Origin: Campylobacter majalis
GTDB taxonomy: Bacteria > Campylobacterota > Campylobacteria > Campylobacterales > Campylobacteraceae
Assembly: GCF_905120465.1 (NCBI RefSeq)
Contig: NZ_CAJHOF010000018.1
Coordinates: forward strand, 1 to 40,139
DNA: 40,139 bases
Direction: 5' to 3'
Below, in pieces: positions 13,010-20,947 of this stretch. The position numbers and the translations under genes were made by a program. Under the pieces are notes generated by a model. It had not been told where the DNA came from and searched no databases. It worked only from the letters and a program-made list of their open reading frames with translations. Within the stretch, counting starts at the first letter, position 1. Every line of letters starts with the position of its first letter.

Positions 13010-13141
13010 ATGAAAGTGTGCAGTATTTTTGATTTTAGGCAAGGCGTAGGAAAAAAATTAAACGCAGCGTATGCGTTATACGTGAGTACTGATTTTTTGA
13101 CTACAACGAAGCATAAAACAAAAAGACAAACGAGGATGTAA
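13010..13141 (+). CDS. Unknown 43-aa basic protein
   Basis: ATG directly follows the stop of the previous gene, and its TAA overlaps the portal ATG (TAATG). It reads MKVCSIFDFRQGVGKKLNAA and ends KTKRQTRM. Tight packing favours translation. No family recognised. It could be a leader for coupled portal translation. Confidence 0.5.
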   Translation: MKVCSIFDFRQGVGKKLNAAYALYVSTDFLTTTKHKTKRQTRM

Positions 13142-14550
13142 TGAAAAAGCAACAACCAAAACCAACACAATTAAGCCACGCAACCGCCAAAGCACTAATA
13201 AAACCAATTAAAACAAAGCTAAATTTCTTTAAATATCCAAGCCTAGAGCCAAACCGAATAAACAGCTATGAGATACATCAACTATTAAAAAATAGCGATT
13301 TAGACAAAGTAAGCCAAAGACTAAGAAACCAAGCAAGAAGCATAAGCACAAGCGTATCACTAACTAGCGGATTTTTTGAGATGCTTTGTAGTGAAATTTA
13401 TGGAGAGCAAGGATTTATACTAGACGTTACAACACACAAAAAGACGCTAAACCAAACCATACAAAAGGCATTTTTTAAATGGGAGGATGAATGCTGTAAA
13501 TACGGCGTTTATGATTTTGGTGATTATGAAGAGTTGATATTAACAGCACTTTATAGAGACGGAGAGGCATTCATAAGACTAAGCAAGGGCGAACAGCTAA
13601 AAATCGAGCTAATAGACGCCGACGACATAACAAATGACTTAATGGATGAAAAGCGATCAATTTATTACGGCATCGCTTATGAAAAAAACCAAATAACGCC
13701 AAAAACATACCATCAACAGCTAAAAGATAAAACATACAGACTAATACCGGCAAACGAGATCATACACATTAAAAAAACGGCACTAATGAAGCAAAAAAGA
13801 GGCGTGAGCAAGTTAGCAAGTGCAATTTTTGATGCACACAGCAAGGACAAACTAAAAAAATCAGAACTTGACAGGGCAAGATTAGCAAGTGAAATAACAG
13901 GCTTTTTAGTTCATAAAGATGAAAATTCATTAATGCCAAACGTCGAATATAGCGAAAATGGCGAAATCGAACAAAAAGAGATTAACATCCCCAACGTTTT
14001 ACAAACAGGCACATTTGAGCTTTTAGAAGATGGCATAACGCCGCATTTTGTAAATCCACACAATCCAATAAACATGGAATTTTTTCTAAAATCGACAGAT
14101 AGAGACGTCGCGAGGAGTTTAGGCGTAAGCTATTCAACCTATACGGGAGATTTAAGCGATGTTAATTATAGCTCAATACGCCAAGGCACAATAGCAGAGC
14201 GTAGAAATTTCAAACGCATTCAAAATTTCATCAAAAGAAAATTTCACAACGTTATCTTTAAAGCATGGCTAGAGTGTGAGCTTTTAGCAGGACGCATCAA
14301 ACCAAAAGACTACATCCTAATAAGTGAAAATTTCAATTTCAAAGCACAAGGTTGGGAGTATATAGATCCTGTAAAAGAGGTAAATGCCAACAAAATCGCA
14401 ATCCAAGCAGGATTTAAAACGATAAGCGAAGTATTAAGAGAAAAAGGAGTAGAAATTGATGACTTTATGGATGAACTAGACAAAGAAAAGGAACTTGTTA
14501 AAAAACTAAGAGAGATTAAAATTTTAAAAGGAGAGATAAATGAACATTGA
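13141..14550 (+). CDS. Portal protein, lambda gpB family
   Basis: 469 aa. Dodecameric ring at the capsid vertex through which DNA passes. AFFKWEDECCKYGVYDFGDY followed by LYRDGEAFIRL is the usual W..W...D..G.D......RDGE signature of lambda portals. LGVSYSTYTGDLSDVNYSS, the late wing/crown segment with ARSLGV...YSS, fits as well. Length somewhat below lambda gpB. Ends inside the start of the protease-capsid gene, by 11 bp. Confidence 0.93.
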   Translation: MKKQQPKPTQLSHATAKALIKPIKTKLNFFKYPSLEPNRINSYEIHQLLKNSDLDKVSQRLRNQARSISTSVSLTSGFFEMLCSEIYGEQGFILDVTTHKKTLNQTIQKAFFKWEDECCKYGVYDFGDYEELILTALYRDGEAFIRLSKGEQLKIELIDADDITNDLMDEKRSIYYGIAYEKNQITPKTYHQQLKDKTYRLIPANEIIHIKKTALMKQKRGVSKLASAIFDAHSKDKLKKSELDRARLASEITGFLVHKDENSLMPNVEYSENGEIEQKEINIPNVLQTGTFELLEDGITPHFVNPHNPINMEFFLKSTDRDVARSLGVSYSTYTGDLSDVNYSSIRQGTIAERRNFKRIQNFIKRKFHNVIFKAWLECELLAGRIKPKDYILISENFNFKAQGWEYIDPVKEVNANKIAIQAGFKTISEVLREKGVEIDDFMDELDKEKELVKKLREIKILKGEINEH

Positions 14551-16210
14551 CAAACTCAAAAACCAAACTTTTAAATTTAACGCACAGCTAAGCAATCAAG
14601 AGGCTATAGACGAGACAAACAAAACTATAAGCTTTTTAGCCTTAAGCCGTGATAATTTGCACAAACGCCATTCAGTTTTTGGAGAGGATTATTATTTAAG
14701 TGTAGATTTAGACAGCGTCAAATTTCAAGCTACAACGTTTTATTTAGATCATGATGTAAGCTTTAAAAACGCCATTGGCAAAATACAAGCGGTTAAGCTA
14801 GATGATGATGGCTTTAAAGTCATTGTTAAATTTAGCGATGAGGTTAAAGAGAGCAAAGAGGCGTTTAATCGCTACAAAGAGGGGTTCAGTGATAGCGTAA
14901 GCGTCGGATTTGGCGGAGATTATGAACTTATAGAGCTTGAAAAAGTGCAAGACATTAGCCATTTTCAGATCAAAAACGGCACTATTAGCGAACTTAGTGC
15001 AGTATGGCAAGGAGCAGACAAAAACGCAAAAGTTGCAAATTTTAGCAAAGAAACACAGCCAATTACGCCTGAGACAAAGGAGCAAGACGATATAAAACAG
15101 ATCATTGAGTTAGGCAAAATTTTAAATAAACCAGATGAAGCACTAAATGCAATACAAAACAAAATGAGCTATTTAGAATTTAGCAAGAGCCTAGCACTAC
15201 AACAAAAATCAACCGAAACAATAAAGGAGTTTAACATCATGAAACAGCAAACGCAAACAGAACAAAATTTTAGTCTAGCTAAAATCATTTTAAACGCAGG
15301 AAACATCAACGCCGATTTAGGCTTTGAGCGTGAAAACTATTTTAACGCAAGTAATGGGCGTTTTATTTTGCCTGGTGATTTTGGCGTGAGATTTAGCGAC
15401 AGCATCACAACAACAACGACGGCAAAAGGGGCAATAGCTACCGATTTCAGGGATGATTTGCTAATCCAAGACGTTATAAAAGAAAGCGACTTACTAAGCT
15501 CATGCAAGTGGCTAACTGGACTAAATGCAAGAGTGGAAATACCACGCAACAATTCAAACATCACAGCCGATTTTGTAGAAGAAGGACAATATAACGACGC
15601 ACAAAGCCTAGCATTTGATAAGATCATACTAGAACCGCACACGCTTTTAAGCACTATACGCATAACTAGAACCATGATGAACATGTCAGCCTTTAGCCTT
15701 GAAGCCTTTGCATATAATGCCATGAAATTTGCAATACGCAAAAAGCTAGAAGAAACAATTTTATATGGTAAAGGCGTAGTTAAAGGCATCTTTGAGATTA
15801 GCGGAATACCAACCATTGATGGCTATCTAACAAAGCCAACACTAGAAAAGACCTTAGAATTTGGCGATTTGTTAGAGGAGCACAACGCCAATCTAGCAAA
15901 TGCAAAATTTGCCTTTAAAAATAGCGATGTTAGCAAACTTAAAGCCACGCCAAGGGGCATAAGCACTGAAAAAATGCTAATAGAAACAAACGGCGATTTA
16001 CAAGGCTTTGCATACTTCACAACCCAGCTACTTAAAAGCGGAGATGTTGCATTTGGTGATTTTAGTGATATATTTATCGGAAGCTTTGGAAGCATTGAGC
16101 TACTCACACACAGCCAAAGAGGCGGCGATGTTATATTAGAGCTTTATTTAGATGTAGATGCAAAATTAGGACGTGAAAAGTCTTTTGTAATATCAAAAAC
16201 AAGCATTTAA
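14540..16210 (+). CDS. Fused prohead protease and major capsid protein
   Basis: 556 aa in two parts. Residues ~1-185 look like an HK97/U35 prohead protease: the catalytic His is probably in TFYLDHDVSFKNAIGK and the Ser in GFSDSVSVGF. Residues ~235-556 are an HK97-fold major capsid protein (FILPGDFGVRFSDS, LEPHTLLSTIRITRTM, GKGVVKGIFEISGIPT). An internal in-frame ATG at 15239, with AAAGGAG upstream, would make capsid alone. The fusion gives protease linked to the shell, with cleavage during maturation expected near the junction. Confidence 0.9.
   Translation: MNIDKLKNQTFKFNAQLSNQEAIDETNKTISFLALSRDNLHKRHSVFGEDYYLSVDLDSVKFQATTFYLDHDVSFKNAIGKIQAVKLDDDGFKVIVKFSDEVKESKEAFNRYKEGFSDSVSVGFGGDYELIELEKVQDISHFQIKNGTISELSAVWQGADKNAKVANFSKETQPITPETKEQDDIKQIIELGKILNKPDEALNAIQNKMSYLEFSKSLALQQKSTETIKEFNIMKQQTQTEQNFSLAKIILNAGNINADLGFERENYFNASNGRFILPGDFGVRFSDSITTTTTAKGAIATDFRDDLLIQDVIKESDLLSSCKWLTGLNARVEIPRNNSNITADFVEEGQYNDAQSLAFDKIILEPHTLLSTIRITRTMMNMSAFSLEAFAYNAMKFAIRKKLEETILYGKGVVKGIFEISGIPTIDGYLTKPTLEKTLEFGDLLEEHNANLANAKFAFKNSDVSKLKATPRGISTEKMLIETNGDLQGFAYFTTQLLKSGDVAFGDFSDIFIGSFGSIELLTHSQRGGDVILELYLDVDAKLGREKSFVISKTSI
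15223..15241 (+). promoter_or_regulatory. Internal ribosome site and start for free capsid protein
   Basis: AAAGGAG (15223-15229), 9 nt, then ATG (15239-15241) in frame with the fusion gene. It is the strongest ribosome site inside this gene and sits between the protease and capsid domains, giving a 323-aa product that starts MKQQTQTEQNF. Confidence 0.75.
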
Positions 16211-16221
16211 GGAGTTAAAAG

Positions 16222-16491
16222 ATGAAATTTAAAGTTTTATACGATACGCAATTTAAAGTTTTATACGATACGCAAATATCAACCAAGCTCTACAAAAAAG
16301 GCGATGAGATGGAATTTGTGCAAGGAACGGACGAGCTATTTATAAAAAGGCTTATTGATATAAATTGCATCGAACCAATAGCCAAGCAAGACAAGCCAAA
16401 ACTAACGGACAAAAGAGGCACTAAAAAGCCAAAAGAACAGCCAAAAGACGATCAAGATTTAGGCATTGATTTAGACGAGATAGAGGAATAA
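16222..16491 (+). CDS. Small head-associated protein with N-terminal duplication
   Basis: 89 aa. A perfect 24-bp tandem duplication (16227-16250 and 16251-16274) repeats FKVLYDTQ at the N-terminus. A small domain follows (KLYKKGDEMEF, FIKRLIDINCIEPI), then a Lys- and Asp/Glu-rich tail. It sits between capsid and head completion genes, with GGAG at good spacing. Probably a head or connector accessory protein. No family named with confidence. Confidence 0.65.
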   Translation: MKFKVLYDTQFKVLYDTQISTKLYKKGDEMEFVQGTDELFIKRLIDINCIEPIAKQDKPKLTDKRGTKKPKEQPKDDQDLGIDLDEIEE

Positions 16492-16492
16492 A

Positions 16493-16786
16493 ATGCTAAG
16501 TACAAAGATGATTTTAAACGATTTAAATAAGATTTTTTCACACACTAATAGCGTCTTAATAGACCAAAACGAAAACGCTATAAATTGCCACTTTAACCGC
16601 CATACTAAAATCATCTTTGAAGATGGCACAACAATCACACAAATAACCGCCCTTTGTTTAGCCGATGAAGTTAAAGACTTAAGAGTAAAACACATCATTA
16701 GCATTGATGGTATAAGCTATCAAATAACAAAAATCGAGCGTGAAAATCAATACACAAAAAGGCTATATCTAAAGCAGATTAGCTAG
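16493..16786 (+). CDS. Head-tail connector-region protein
   Basis: 97 aa. Begins MLSTKMILNDLNKIFSHTNS and contains KIIFEDGTTITQITAL and IISIDGISYQITKIER, a beta-rich pattern usual for head-tail joining or stopper proteins. Position between capsid and the tail terminator-like gene supports this. No motif is decisive. Confidence 0.6.
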   Translation: MLSTKMILNDLNKIFSHTNSVLIDQNENAINCHFNRHTKIIFEDGTTITQITALCLADEVKDLRVKHIISIDGISYQITKIERENQYTKRLYLKQIS

Positions 16787-16797
16787 TAAGGATTAAA

Positions 16798-17184
16798 ATG
16801 AGGCGTGAGAGTATAATTTTTGATTTACAAGAGCATTTAAAACAGCTAAATTATCAAACCGAGCTTTTTAATGCTTTTACCTTTGAGCCGAGCGATTTAC
16901 CGCTAATCATCATCAAAGATACCAAAGACGACATCACGCCTTACGCTTTGGATGTGTTAAATCATAAATTAAGCGTAGAGCTAAATTTAATAGCCTTAAG
17001 CTATCAAAAAGGCAATGAGCATTTAAAACAAGTATTAAACGCCTTAAAAGACTTTAAAAGCAAATTTCAAACGATTAATTTAACTAGCATTGACAAATCA
17101 AATCTAGAAATTTACGACAATGAATATATCTTAATCACAATAGAACTTTTAATAACGTATAAATCTGAGTTATGGAGTGCTTAA
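16798..17184 (+). CDS. Tail terminator/completion-like protein
   Basis: 128 aa. MRRESIIFDLQEHLKQLNYQ and LPLIIIKDTKDDIT, then HKLSVELNLIAL and EYILITIELLITY. The alternating helix and long strands resemble tail terminator proteins of the lambda gpU/Gp17 fold. It ends the head operon. Assignment by position and fold pattern. Confidence 0.6.
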   Translation: MRRESIIFDLQEHLKQLNYQTELFNAFTFEPSDLPLIIIKDTKDDITPYALDVLNHKLSVELNLIALSYQKGNEHLKQVLNALKDFKSKFQTINLTSIDKSNLEIYDNEYILITIELLITYKSELWSA

Positions 17185-17193
17185 AATGGATTT

Positions 17194-17385
17194 TCATTTT
17201 GTGATTTTTTCTTTAAAATCGCTAAAATTTTCACACTCTACAAAATCGCCATTTTTATAATCTTTTAATGAAGTCTTAATCGCCCCATCCTTATTCTCTT
17301 TTACATTTGCACCAAAAAGCACAGCTATTTTTTTTATAATCTTAATTAACTCATTATTTTGAGTTTGTATTGTTAAAGTTTTCAT
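17194..17385 (-). CDS. Orphan antitoxin-like 63-aa protein (paralogue)
   Basis: MKTLTIQTQNNELIKIIKKI, then SLKDYKNGDFVECENFSDF. It shares its C-terminal block with 12485-12676. The ATG at 17385 is 1 bp past the stop of the 27-aa membrane peptide, so the two are one leftward cassette inserted before gene V. A hydrophobic peptide followed by an antitoxin-like protein could be an unusual TA pair; unproven. Confidence 0.55.
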   Translation of the reverse strand: MKTLTIQTQNNELIKIIKKIAVLFGANVKENKDGAIKTSLKDYKNGDFVECENFSDFKEKITK

Positions 17386-17386
17386 T

Positions 17387-17470
17387 TTACGCCATGACCG
17401 CTTCAAACGCAGACCATAAAATCACACCAAAACCAAAACACACAACACCAATAAAAAGATAAGATAGCAT
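17387..17470 (-). CDS. 27-aa membrane peptide upstream of the antitoxin-like gene
   Basis: MLSYLFIGVVCFGFGVILWS, then AFEAVMA. One hydrophobic helix. Ribosome site GAGGTGCCAAA. A TGGTATAAT promoter lies just upstream (ATTATA near 17503-17508). No complementary-arm structure was found here, unlike the five paired modules. Confidence 0.55.
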   Translation of the reverse strand: MLSYLFIGVVCFGFGVILWSAFEAVMA

Positions 17471-17530
17471 TTTGGCACCTCTTAATTATTTTTATTTAAA
17501 CAATTATACCACAAAATCACTAAAAACCAC

Positions 17531-17562
17531 TTGTAATTAAAATCATTAAAACACGATAAAAT
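17531..17562 (+). promoter_or_regulatory. Late promoter motif, copy 2 (before gene V)
   Basis: CTTGTAATT with TTGTAA at 17531-17536, exactly 20 bp, TAAAAT (17557-17562). Restarts late transcription after the minus-strand cassette. Confidence 0.7.
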
Positions 17563-17582
17563 CAAATCAAAAAGGGCATAAA

Positions 17583-18194
17583 ATGCTATATTTAGGCAAA
17601 ATTTGCGAAGTAAAAAACAATTTAAGCGTGGTAAGAGTTGATTATTTAGGCACAATAACGCCTTTTATACCATACTTAGCCATCGCAAACAGCTTTAAAA
17701 CGCACTTTATACCACCAAGAGTTGGCGAAGCTGTGATTTTATGTGATTTTGGCGGAGCAAAAGTTGCAATACCTAGCATCTTTAATCACGACTATAAAGA
17801 GCCAAACGAAGCAAGTAACACAAAAGAGATTATAAAATACGAGGATGGGACAATTTTAAGTTATGATACAAGCACATCAACACTTGAAATCATTAACGCA
17901 AAAACGCTAAACATAAACATTCAAAACGATATAAATATCACTTGCAAAAGTGCAAATTTAAACGCCACTAACACAACTATCAAAAGCCCTAATGTATTAA
18001 TACAAGGAAGCACAACAATACAAGGAGCCATAAACACGACAGGAAGCGGCGGCGATGCTGGAGTATTTAGCATAAATGGCGACTTAAACATAAATGGCAA
18101 TTTAAAAGTAAGCGGCAATATAGACGATATAAGAGGCGATTTAACAGGACATAGCCATAGCGACACAGATGGCTATACTTCAATGCCTAGATAA
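17583..18194 (+). CDS. V: Baseplate spike protein gpV
   Basis: 203 aa, P2 gpV/phage baseplate assembly protein V type. N-terminal OB-fold region (VGEAVILCDFGGAKVAIPS), then a repetitive beta-helix stretch with many Asn/Thr/Ile (NLNATNTTIKSPNVLIQGST) and a C-terminal GHSHSDTDGY tip; His residues there could bind iron as in P2 spike. It pierces the outer membrane at the tail tip. First gene of the baseplate block. Confidence 0.9.
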   Translation: MLYLGKICEVKNNLSVVRVDYLGTITPFIPYLAIANSFKTHFIPPRVGEAVILCDFGGAKVAIPSIFNHDYKEPNEASNTKEIIKYEDGTILSYDTSTSTLEIINAKTLNINIQNDINITCKSANLNATNTTIKSPNVLIQGSTTIQGAINTTGSGGDAGVFSINGDLNINGNLKVSGNIDDIRGDLTGHSHSDTDGYTSMPR

Positions 18195-18220
18195 ATTTTA
18201 TAAATGAATATGGCACAATG

Positions 18221-18430
18221 TTAATTTTGAAATTTTTGAGCGATAGCCAAAAACTCATCTATTGCCTTGCTTTTTTCGTAATTTTGTAGCCAACTATCAA
18301 CCCAACCAGGGATGGCGTTTGTTTGCCGCCAATTAGTTACACCAGTATAGCTCATCTTTACCATTTGCGAAAAATCTTTTTTGCTTAAATTAATTAGTTT
18401 AAGCCTATTTTCAAACTCATCATAATTCAT
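18221..18430 (-). CDS. Small HTH-like regulator divergent from the 18.5-kb module
   Basis: 69 aa, MNYDEFENRLKLINLSKKDF, then NW-RQ and YEKSKAIDEFLAIAQKF. Paralogue of 8928-9137. It is divergent from a mini-peptide pair, and two 17-bp palindromes of the same sequence type lie at its own promoter (18442-18458) and in the module leader (18537-18553). It is therefore likely an autoregulated repressor of the module. Confidence 0.8.
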   Translation of the reverse strand: MNYDEFENRLKLINLSKKDFSQMVKMSYTGVTNWRQTNAIPGWVDSWLQNYEKSKAIDEFLAIAQKFQN

Positions 18431-18441
18431 TTAATACCTTT

Positions 18442-18553
18442 ACAAATAAAATATTTGTTATTTTACAAATAAATAACTAAAATATTTATAAAACCATTGA
18501 CAAAACAAATATAATATGTTATAATTCACTCATAAAACAAATAAATCATTTGT
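18442..18553. promoter_or_regulatory. Operators and promoter between the regulator and the module
   Basis: ACAAATAAAATATTTGT (18442-18458) and ACAAATAAATCATTTGT (18537-18553) are near-identical 17-bp palindromes. Rightward TTGACA (18497-18502), 17 bp, TATAAT (18520-18525) lies between them. A related half-site (ACAAATA) overlaps the spacer. This suggests two-site repression by the adjacent HTH protein. Confidence 0.75.
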
Positions 18554-18572
18554 TCTAAATCTAAATGAAAGG

Positions 18573-18697
18573 GGCAAAAGATGTCAATCAGTGAAATGCT
18601 GGAACTAATCACTGCTATAATATGCTTGATAACTGCAATCATTCAAGCATTAAAGCGGTAAGTAAAAGGGGGCAAAGCCCCTTAGACATCTTTTGCC
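18573..18697 (+). other. 18.5-kb module: inverted repeat hiding the start of peptide 1
   Basis: GGCAAAAGATGTC (18573-18585) and GACATCTTTTGCC (18685-18697) are perfect 13-bp complements. The first is the ribosome site and start of peptide 1. Between its stop and the second arm is a GGGGC-AAA-GCCCC hairpin (about 18668-18681). On the minus strand ATTATA (18705-18710) is a TATAAT whose RNA would start at the second arm. Confidence 0.72.
18581..18661 (+). CDS. 26-aa hydrophobic peptide (18.5-kb module, first peptide)
   Basis: MSISEMLELITAIICLITAI, then IQALKR. Ribosome site AAAGGGGCAAAAG, inside the inverted repeat. Same position and type as the other first peptides. Expressed from the adjacent consensus promoter, probably under the divergent HTH protein. 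Confidence 0.68.
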   Translation: MSISEMLELITAIICLITAIIQALKR

Positions 18698-18727
18698 TAA
18701 TGAAATTATACCAAAAAGGAGGCGATT

Positions 18728-18826
18728 ATGAGTGAGATTTTGTTAGTAGTCCTTGCGACTTTAATACTTAGTTTAACCGTGCAAGTGCGAAATTTATCAA
18801 ATGAGATTAAAAAGCTTAAAAAATGA
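18728..18826 (+). CDS. 32-aa membrane peptide (18.5-kb module, second peptide)
   Basis: MSEILLVVLATLILSLTVQV, then RNLSNEIKKLKK. One hydrophobic helix with a basic amphipathic tail. Very strong ribosome site AAAAAGGAGGCG. Needs read-through of the hairpin after peptide 1 unless it has its own promoter. Confidence 0.68.
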   Translation: MSEILLVVLATLILSLTVQVRNLSNEIKKLKK

Positions 18827-18847
18827 GTGTTTAAACATTAAAGCCCC

Positions 18848-18879
18848 TTGTAAATTTTTTGTTACCAAAACACTAAAAT
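18848..18879 (+). promoter_or_regulatory. Late promoter motif, copy 3 (before gene W)
   Basis: CTTGTAAATT (TTGTAA 18848-18853), exactly 20 bp, TAAAAT (18874-18879). Confidence 0.7.
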
Positions 18880-18908
18880 AGCACAAATACCAAAAAAGCA
18901 GGGGCAAA

Positions 18909-19190
18909 ATGTATCAAATAAGCATAAAAGAAAATTTAAGGCGTATTTTTGTAACAAACAAATATACTAAAACCTTACGCCCCCTTTTTGGACTTGATAC
19001 ACACATCGATAAAAGGGGCGATTTATACAATCTCTTAGCCCTTAAAAATGATATTTTACAGCAGATACAAATGCACGAGCCACGCATTAAACCGACGCAA
19101 ATCACTTTTACACAAGACGAGCAAGGCGTAAATTTAACAATTGCCTATAACGCAGACAATGCAATCTCATTTTTAAAGATAAACATATGA
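18909..19190 (+). CDS. W: Baseplate wedge protein gpW (gp25-like)
   Basis: 93 aa, T4 gp25/P2 gpW fold: LRRIFVTNKYTKTLRPLFGLD (R-x-L-x-x-G region), then EPRIKPTQITFT. Sheath initiator and wedge part of the baseplate. Stop overlaps gpJ start by 4 bp. Typical position between V and J. Confidence 0.9.
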   Translation: MYQISIKENLRRIFVTNKYTKTLRPLFGLDTHIDKRGDLYNLLALKNDILQQIQMHEPRIKPTQITFTQDEQGVNLTIAYNADNAISFLKINI

Positions 19191-20224
19191 ACTATCCAAA
19201 ATTTATAAAACCACTTGACATTGACAAAGAGCGAGAGAGTATATTAAACGAGTTTAAGCAAAAAAGCGGACATTTAGACTATATCCCGCTAATAGGTGAT
19301 GATTATGTAACACTTACGGATATATTTTTATACCGCCTAAATAACTTTATCGAGCTTATAAATATACGCATAAGCCAAAACTATATAAATTTTAGCACAG
19401 GCGATTACTTAGATGAACTTGTTGCACTAATAGGCATAAAAAGACATGATGAGGTTAAGCCTATAGCCGAGGTTGAAATTATCGTTAATTCGCCTACATT
19501 TTTAAGCAAAGGCACAAAATTCACAGACAACAAAGGGCATAATGCCTATTTAATGCAAAGCGTAAATATCAAAGACAAAGCAATAGCCAAAATCCAAGCG
19601 GCGGAAATTTTTACGCAAAATTACGAAACAAACACGCTAGAAATTCCAAATATTTATGTATCAAGCATCACACAAACAAAGCCATTTACAGGCTTTAAAG
19701 CCAAAGAGAGCGACGAGGAGCTAAGAAAGAGATTTTTATTAGCCATGCATCAATTTAGCACAGCAGGGAGTGCAAAAAGCTATCTATTTCATATATTAAA
19801 CATAGAGGGCATTAAAAAAGCAAATGTATATCAATTAGATGCTGGAGTGGTGCAAGTGGTATTTTTTAGCGATTATGAAAGCCAAATCGCAACGCAAAAA
19901 ATCAAAGACGCACTAAGCGACAAAATACCTCTAACCGATGAAGTGCATATAAAACAAGCGACAAAAATCAAGCTTGATTTAGTGATTGAAGTTTCGCCAA
20001 AATTTGAATATCTTTTTAATGAAATTTTATCAAATGCAGACGCTAAGATAAAAGAGTTTTTTAATACTTTACAAATCGGCGAGAGCTTACATCAAAGCAA
20101 AATAATAGACGTGGCTTTTAATGAGAGCGTTAAAGCCGTGCTAGTGCAAACTTCAATACCACCTATCGCAAAAGATGAAATTTTAATTTTAAACTCACTT
20201 AAAATCACAAAGGCAACAATATGA
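19187..20224 (+). CDS. J: Baseplate wedge protein gpJ
   Basis: 345 aa, P2 gpJ/Mu gp47 family. N-terminal FKQKSGHLDYIPLIGDDYVT, central LVALIGIKRHDEVKPIAEVE, then KESDEELRKRFLLAMHQFST-AGSAKSYLFH, a well-conserved family segment. Length is close to P2 gpJ. Its last bases run into a truncated copy of the structured repeat, which separates it from gene I; in P2 the two genes overlap. Confidence 0.92.
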   Translation: MNYPKFIKPLDIDKERESILNEFKQKSGHLDYIPLIGDDYVTLTDIFLYRLNNFIELINIRISQNYINFSTGDYLDELVALIGIKRHDEVKPIAEVEIIVNSPTFLSKGTKFTDNKGHNAYLMQSVNIKDKAIAKIQAAEIFTQNYETNTLEIPNIYVSSITQTKPFTGFKAKESDEELRKRFLLAMHQFSTAGSAKSYLFHILNIEGIKKANVYQLDAGVVQVVFFSDYESQIATQKIKDALSDKIPLTDEVHIKQATKIKLDLVIEVSPKFEYLFNEILSNADAKIKEFFNTLQIGESLHQSKIIDVAFNESVKAVLVQTSIPPIAKDEILILNSLKITKATI

Positions 20225-20230
20225 ACCTTA

Positions 20231-20314
20231 AACATCCCGCACGAGTGCATTCGAAAACAAATAATAAATGGCGTTTAGGCGTGACTTTGTCATGCCGTTA
20301 AAAGTAGGTAAAAA
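20231..20314 (+). repeat. Structured repeat, short copy A, between genes J and I
   Basis: It starts at AACATCCCGCACGAGTGC and ends at AAGTAGGTAAAA, matching parts of the longer copies at 25568-25895 and 26271-26488. It contains the hairpin GGCGTGAC-TTT-GTCATGCC; the partner arm in the other copies is GTTACGCC, so a base change keeps pairing. The left long arm is missing. It sits in the J-I gap just before the gene I ribosome site. Confidence 0.75.
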
Positions 20315-20926
20315 ATGCTTAATCTAAAAGCTTACAGTGATGAACTTTTTAGAGTGGATGATGTATTAACGGCTAGATATGATGAGTGGCTAAAATTTAA
20401 TGAAAAATACTTTTATAAACAAAACGATTTTAACCGTGCTTTTTTAGCATATCATTTTGATTTAGAACAAAATTTAAACCAAGATGAGATCATACCACTT
20501 TTAAACGAGCCTTTAAAAAATCACTTTTTAGAGGGGACATTTTACAGCTTAAATCAAGCCTTAAAAGCACTTTTTGATGATAGCGAAGTAATCCACTCTA
20601 GCAAATACGGCGGACAGCCTTATCATTTTAAGCTACTTTTTAAAACTAGCCAAACACAGCTTAACAAAGACACACTAAAAAGAGCCGATGCGATAGCACT
20701 AAATTTTAAAAATGTTAGAAGCGTATATGATGGTGCAGTTATTCAAATCTCATCACAAGTAAACACACATATAGGAGCGTATATAACACAGGGCGAAAGC
20801 ATTGAAATTTATCCATTTGTATTGCGTGAGCTAAGCACAAAAGGTGGCTTTAATGCATATAGCACAATAAAACAAGATGAGGTTATAAGCATCAATCTAG
20901 ACTTAAGGGGGGGGTTAGCCTTATGA
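20315..20926 (+). CDS. I: Baseplate/tail protein gpI
   Basis: 203 aa, P2 gpI family (wedge/tail formation). FNRAFLAYHFDLEQNLNQDE and the C-terminal half with FKLLFKTSQTQLN fit. Order J-I-H is kept. The ribosome site is weak (AGTAGGTAAAA), supplied by the inserted repeat. Confidence 0.82.
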   Translation: MLNLKAYSDELFRVDDVLTARYDEWLKFNEKYFYKQNDFNRAFLAYHFDLEQNLNQDEIIPLLNEPLKNHFLEGTFYSLNQALKALFDDSEVIHSSKYGGQPYHFKLLFKTSQTQLNKDTLKRADAIALNFKNVRSVYDGAVIQISSQVNTHIGAYITQGESIEIYPFVLRELSTKGGFNAYSTIKQDEVISINLDLRGGLAL

Positions 20927-20947
20927 ATTTAAACAAAGGAGCAACAC

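Noticed and set aside
15337-16107. Long minus-strand ORFs under the capsid gene
   Set aside because: Ser/Leu-rich shadow translations of a well-supported capsid frame, no ribosome sites.
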